DNA of 64,000 bases from Streptomyces sp. Z26 (GTDB taxonomy: Bacteria > Actinomycetota > Actinomycetes > Streptomycetales > Streptomycetaceae), in contig NZ_RCHV01000002.1 of the NCBI RefSeq assembly GCF_003665095.1, positions 5,132,501-5,196,500 of the forward strand. The letters are read 5' to 3'. This document shows positions 59,942 to 64,000 of the stretch, piece after piece. The first letter of the stretch is position 1, and the number at the start of each line of letters is the position of its first letter. The position numbers and the translations under genes were made by a program. The notes beneath the pieces are model-generated. The model ran no database searches, was not told where the DNA came from, and worked only from the letters and a program-made list of their open reading frames with translations.

Positions 59942-62900
59942 CTAGCCGTCCACCCGCCCCAGCTGGACGAGTGGCGTTCCCCGCTTCCGCGACGCGAAGA
60001 AGCCGCGCCCCGGTGGCATCGGCCGCGCCCGTACGCTGCCGATGATGTCGCCCTCGCTCGGGTCGCCGGAGAGGACGACGCCTTGCGCGCCCAGTTCCTT
60101 GAGCCGCTGCATGAACGGTTCGAACGAGGCGCGCGAGGCGCCCGCCGCGCTGCGGGCGATGATGAAGCAGACGCCGATGTCCCGCGCGAACGGGAGGTGT
60201 TCGGTGAGGACCGCGAGCGGGTTGCCGCTGGAGGTCGACACCAGCTCGTAGTCGTCGACGATCACGAACATCTTCGGCCCGTCCCACCAGCTGCGGTCCC
60301 GCAGCTGCTGCGGTGTGACGTCCTCGGGCGGCCTGCGGGCCTCCATCAGGCCCTGGAGCGCCGCCATGTGGGTGTCCATGGCGTGGGACATCGCGGCGTA
60401 CACGATCATGTGCGATTCCGGGATGGTGCCCAGCAGCGAACGCCGGTAGTCGGCGACGACGATGCGGGCCTCGTCCGGCGTGTAGCGCTCGGTGATCTGC
60501 TTGGCGAGCAGTTGTACGAGGTTGGACTTGCCGGACTCGCTCTCGCCGAAGACGAGGAAGAACGGGTCGGTCTCGAAGTCGACGAAGACCGGTTCCAGGC
60601 TGTTCTCGTCGATGGCGAACGCGATGCCCCGCTCCGGGTGGTCCGCGCCGCCCGGCAGCCGGTGCGCGGGCAGGTCGCGCGGCAGCAGCCGTACGGCCGG
60701 TGCCACGGGCCCCTGCCAGGCGGCGGCGACGGAGCGGGTCAGTTCCTCCATGGCCTCGGAGAGGTTGTCGTCGGAGCCGACGCCGTCGATGCGGGGTACG
60801 GCCGTCATGAAGTGCAGCTGCTCGGGCGACTGGCCGCGACCGGGTACGTCGGCGGGTACGTTCGCCGCGACCTTCCGGTTGAACTCCGAGTCCATGGTGT
60901 CGCCGAGCCGCAGCTCCAGCCGGTTCGCCAACTGGTCCTTGAGCGCGGGCCGTACCTCCATGGTGCGGGAGGCGGCGACGACGACGTGCACGCCGTAACC
61001 GAGGCCGCGCGACGCCATGTTCGTCACGACCTCCTCCAGCATGTCGTACTCCTGCTTGAAGTTGCCCCAGCCGTCGATGACGAGGAAGACGTCCCCCCAG
61101 GGCTGGTCGGCGAGTTCACCGCGGGCGCGGCGGCGCCGGTACGTGGCGATGGAGTCGATGCCCTGGGCGCGGAAGAACTCCTCGCGCTGGTTGAGGATGC
61201 CCGCGACCTCCGCGACCGTACGCCGTACGCGCTCCGGGTCGAGCCGGGAGGCGATGCCGCCGACGTGCGGCAGGTCCGCGACGGAGGACATGCCGCCGCC
61301 GCCGAAGTCCAGCCCGTAGAACTGCACTTCGGCCGGGGTGTGCGTGAGCGCGAACGACGTGATGAGGGTGCGCAGCAGCGTCGACTTGCCGGACTGCGGG
61401 CCGCCGAGGACCATCATGTGCCCGGCCGCGCCCGAGAAGTCGCAGTGCAGCGCGTCGCGGCGCTGCTCGAACGGCCGGTCCACCAGGCCCATGGGGACGA
61501 CGAGCCGCCCGGCGCCCGGGTAGTCGGCGCGGGTCAGGCCACGGCCCGGTACGGGGGCGAGGCCCGGCAGCAGCTCGTCCAGCGGCGGCGCGGTGTCCAG
61601 CGGCGGCAGCCAGACCTGGTGCGCCGGCGCCCCCTGGCCCTCCAACCGCCGTACGACGACGTCCAGCACGGTGTCCGCGAGCGCGTCGTCGTCCCCGGCG
61701 ACGGCCGGTGCGGGCGCGGGCGCGCCGGGTGCGGGTTCGACGTGCGGTACGGGCACGGGGGCCGCGGTGAACGGCACGGGCCGGCGGTCGGCGGGCAGCG
61801 GCCCGCCCGTCGCGTCGTCGTCGGCGGCGCCGGTGCGGTAGACGCCGGAGACGTACGCCGCCTTGAAGCGCGTCATCTCGTCCGTGCCGAACTTCAGGTA
61901 GCCGGAGCCGGGGACGGACGGCAGGTGGTACGCGTCGGGTACGCCCAGCGCCGAACGCGACTCGGCGGCCGAGAAGGTGCGCAGCCCGACCCGGTACGAG
62001 AGGTACGTCTCCAGGCCGCGCAGCCGCCCCTCCTCCAGGCGCTGCGAGGCGAGCAGCAGGTGCACGCCGAGGGACCGGCCGATGCGGCCGATCTGGATGA
62101 ACATGTCGATGAAGTCGGGCTTGGCGGTGAGGAGTTCGCTGAACTCGTCGATCACCAGGACCAGCGACGCGATGGGCGCCAGCGGGGCCCCGGCGGCGCG
62201 CGCCTTCTCGTAGTCCTTGATGTTGGCGTAGTTGCCCGCGTCGCGCAGCATCTCCTGGCGCCGGTTCAGCTCGCCGCGGATCGAGTCGCCCATGCGGTCG
62301 ACGAGCGTCAGGTCGTCGGCCAGGTTCGTGATGACGGCGGCGACGTGCGGCATCTGCGACATCCCGGCGAACGTCGCGCCGCCCTTGAAGTCCGCGAGGA
62401 CGAAGTTGAGGGTCTCCGACGAGTGCGTGACGGCGAGCCCCAGCACGAGCGTGCGCAGCAGCTCCGACTTGCCGGAACCGGTGGCGCCGACGCACAGGCC
62501 GTGCGGCCCCATGCCGTCCTCGGCGGCCTCCTTCAGGTCGAGCATGACGGGCTGCCCGTCCTCGCCCACCCCGATCGGCACCCGCAGCCGCTCCGCCTGC
62601 GAACGCGGTCGCCAGGTGCGCCGTACGTCCACCGACGCCGCGTCGCCCAATCCCAGCAGGTCGGTGAACTCCAGCTTCGCCAGCAGCGGTTCGTCGTCGT
62701 CGCCCCCGGTGCCCATGCGCAACGGCGCCAACTGCCGGGCCAGCGCCTCGGCCGCGGGGAGGGACAGCGCGTCCGGCTCGCCCTCGTACACCAGGCCGTG
62801 GCCCGACTCCAGGCGCAGGCTCCCGGGCCGTACGGTCACGGCCAGCCCACCGCGCGGGTGGTCGATCTCGCCGGGCACCACCTCGACGACGGTGACGCCC

Positions 62901-63910
62901 TGGAGGCCCTCCGGGGACGCCAGCATCGAACCGGCCGACACGGTGGCGCCCCCGTCCATCACGACGAGTACGTGCGGTTGGTCGAGCAGCGGCTGCCCGC
63001 CCGCCTGGAAGCGGGGGCGGCCGTCCAGCCGGGCGGCCAGCAGCCCGTCCAGCTCGTGCGCCTCGGCGGCGATCAGCCGACGGGTCCCGGCGCCGTCCAC
63101 GGTGCCGGGCGCCTGCGCGTGCGGCAGCCACTTCGCCCACTCCCACCGCTCGGCCGCGCCACGGCCGGTGACGACGGCGACCACGAGGTCGTCGGGCGAG
63201 TGCAGGGAGACGAGGGAGGCGACGAGGGCGCGGGCGGCGCCGTGCACCGACTCGGCCTCGCCGCTGACGGTCATGTGGTAGAAGGCGCGCAGCGAGACGG
63301 CCATCGGCAGCCCGTCCAACGTGCCGTGCGTCGCGAGGAACTGGTGCATCGCGCCCGCCGTCAGCGGCTCCAGCTCGTCCACGGGCGCCGTCTCCGGCGC
63401 GACCAGGGGAGTGGCCAGCTGCTGCGCGCAGAGCCCGACCCGCACCTGCCCGAAGTCGTCGTCGCCCGGCCGCCGTTCCCACACCCGGCTGCCCTCCGCG
63501 ACGAGCGCCCACAGCTGCTCGGGGGAGGGGTGGAGGTAGAACTGCGCGTCACGCTGCCGCCGCGCGGTCTTCCGTACCTTCCGCCGCGTCTGCGCGAGGT
63601 ACTTCAGGTAGTCGCGGCGCATGTCGGACATCTGGCCCTGTGTGCCCCTGCGAAACCGCACCACCATCGCGATGACCATGGCGATCGTCGACGCCACCAT
63701 CACCAGACCCATGATCCGCATGAACGGGTGCGCGCCCGGCATGAAGAAGAAGACCACCGAACCACCCATGCCGAGCATGGGCAGCACCTGCATCAGCATG
63801 CCCTCCTGCTGCCCGCGCGGCAGTTCCGGCGGCGGCTCCAGGGTCAGGTCCTCGCTGGGTACGCTGGGGGGCAGGGCCCGCGGCGGGCGCTTGACGACGA
63901 TCTGGCTCAC
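59942..63910 (-). CDS. eccC: type VII secretion ATPase EccC (three FtsK/SpoIIIE domains)
   Basis: The 1322-residue motor has two N-terminal membrane helices (about residues 41-60 and 62-85) and three FtsK/SpoIIIE NTPase domains. NBD1 has GATGSGKSE (about 477) and the DE-containing Walker B LVLVIDEFSELL; NBD2 has GGPQSGKST (about 837) and VFLVIDGWGNF; NBD3 has GESESGKSN (about 1122) and MFVIVDDYELV. NBD2 and NBD3 lack the catalytic Glu of NBD1, as is usual for EccC, where these domains bind substrate signals. GTG 63910 (VSQIVVKRPPRALPP) gives the usual length and has GAGGGA upstream. A possible -10 (TAGGAT on the minus strand, 63988-63993) lies in its upstream region. Confidence 0.92.
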   Translation of the reverse strand: MSQIVVKRPPRALPPSVPSEDLTLEPPPELPRGQQEGMLMQVLPMLGMGGSVVFFFMPGAHPFMRIMGLVMVASTIAMVIAMVVRFRRGTQGQMSDMRRDYLKYLAQTRRKVRKTARRQRDAQFYLHPSPEQLWALVAEGSRVWERRPGDDDFGQVRVGLCAQQLATPLVAPETAPVDELEPLTAGAMHQFLATHGTLDGLPMAVSLRAFYHMTVSGEAESVHGAARALVASLVSLHSPDDLVVAVVTGRGAAERWEWAKWLPHAQAPGTVDGAGTRRLIAAEAHELDGLLAARLDGRPRFQAGGQPLLDQPHVLVVMDGGATVSAGSMLASPEGLQGVTVVEVVPGEIDHPRGGLAVTVRPGSLRLESGHGLVYEGEPDALSLPAAEALARQLAPLRMGTGGDDDEPLLAKLEFTDLLGLGDAASVDVRRTWRPRSQAERLRVPIGVGEDGQPVMLDLKEAAEDGMGPHGLCVGATGSGKSELLRTLVLGLAVTHSSETLNFVLADFKGGATFAGMSQMPHVAAVITNLADDLTLVDRMGDSIRGELNRRQEMLRDAGNYANIKDYEKARAAGAPLAPIASLVLVIDEFSELLTAKPDFIDMFIQIGRIGRSLGVHLLLASQRLEEGRLRGLETYLSYRVGLRTFSAAESRSALGVPDAYHLPSVPGSGYLKFGTDEMTRFKAAYVSGVYRTGAADDDATGGPLPADRRPVPFTAAPVPVPHVEPAPGAPAPAPAVAGDDDALADTVLDVVVRRLEGQGAPAHQVWLPPLDTAPPLDELLPGLAPVPGRGLTRADYPGAGRLVVPMGLVDRPFEQRRDALHCDFSGAAGHMMVLGGPQSGKSTLLRTLITSFALTHTPAEVQFYGLDFGGGGMSSVADLPHVGGIASRLDPERVRRTVAEVAGILNQREEFFRAQGIDSIATYRRRRARGELADQPWGDVFLVIDGWGNFKQEYDMLEEVVTNMASRGLGYGVHVVVAASRTMEVRPALKDQLANRLELRLGDTMDSEFNRKVAANVPADVPGRGQSPEQLHFMTAVPRIDGVGSDDNLSEAMEELTRSVAAAWQGPVAPAVRLLPRDLPAHRLPGGADHPERGIAFAIDENSLEPVFVDFETDPFFLVFGESESGKSNLVQLLAKQITERYTPDEARIVVADYRRSLLGTIPESHMIVYAAMSHAMDTHMAALQGLMEARRPPEDVTPQQLRDRSWWDGPKMFVIVDDYELVSTSSGNPLAVLTEHLPFARDIGVCFIIARSAAGASRASFEPFMQRLKELGAQGVVLSGDPSEGDIIGSVRARPMPPGRGFFASRKRGTPLVQLGRVDG

Positions 63911-64000
63911 GGCGTCCAATCCCTCGTGTGTACGGGACGGTTCCCGGCCGACGCCCCCGTGGCGACGGAGCCCGCCCGCGCGGGCCGATCCTACTGGCAT

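Overview
This is a very GC-rich actinomycete chromosome segment, almost certainly from Streptomyces or a close relative. The evidence is the third-position G/C bias, frequent GTG starts, AGGAG-type ribosome binding sites, F420-dependent and DUF397-type genes, and a Streptomyces-like gene order (gabT, a PucR regulator, dxr-rseP-ispG, proS, rimP-nusA-ylxR-infB-DUF503-rbfA-truB, ribF, then a type VII/ESX secretion locus). No rRNA, tRNA, CRISPR array, transposase, integrase or prophage gene was seen.

Left part (0-13 kb): a GABA-type aminotransferase, a membrane-anchored P-loop ATPase, a PucR-family regulator and an aldehyde dehydrogenase form a plausible amine/GABA catabolic neighbourhood. It is interrupted by a SnoaL-like protein and a secreted M14 zinc carboxypeptidase. 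A DUF4239 membrane protein, a TP-repeat surface protein and a divergent TetR plus DUF4865 pair follow.

Middle (13-35.4 kb): housekeeping. dxr, rseP and ispG cover two steps of the MEP isoprenoid pathway plus the site-2 membrane protease. Two GNAT acetyltransferases and prolyl-tRNA synthetase follow. A three-gene minus-strand group (lipoprotein-like protein, ferritin-like DUF4439 protein, aminoglycoside-kinase-like protein that has lost key catalytic residues) separates them from the rimP-nusA-ylxR-infB-DUF503-rbfA-truB translation/transcription operon. The infB leader carries three overlapping mini-ORFs built on an 11-nt tandem repeat. Between truB and ribF sits a 1228-residue trypsin-like protease / P-loop NTPase / helical-repeat protein.

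Accessory block (35.4-40.8 kb): two paralogous membrane-anchored type-1 periplasmic-binding-like proteins flank a P-loop NTPase, with no ABC permease. A 14-bp GAAA-tetraloop hairpin closes the block.

Right part (40.9-64 kb): an ESX/type VII secretion locus. It holds an EspI-like MinD ATPase, an unknown protein and EccE on the minus strand; EccB and a mycosin on the plus strand. A plus-strand effector operon with its own consensus promoter follows: a coiled-coil protein, a PPE-like protein ending in a YxxxD motif, a divergent second subtilase, two WXG100 proteins and a DUF2510 membrane protein. On the minus strand are EccC, a small ESX-associated protein, a large WXG-domain protein, a lipoprotein, an F420-type LLM oxidoreductase and an orphan DUF397 protein. 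EccD is not in the window; if the system is complete it must lie elsewhere, possibly beyond the right edge. Parts of the effector region (about 51.7-54.8 and 56.2-57.6 kb) are visibly less GC-rich than the rest. One compositional boundary falls inside the large WXG protein, whose low-GC C-terminus is followed directly by a low-GC lipoprotein, like an effector-immunity arrangement.
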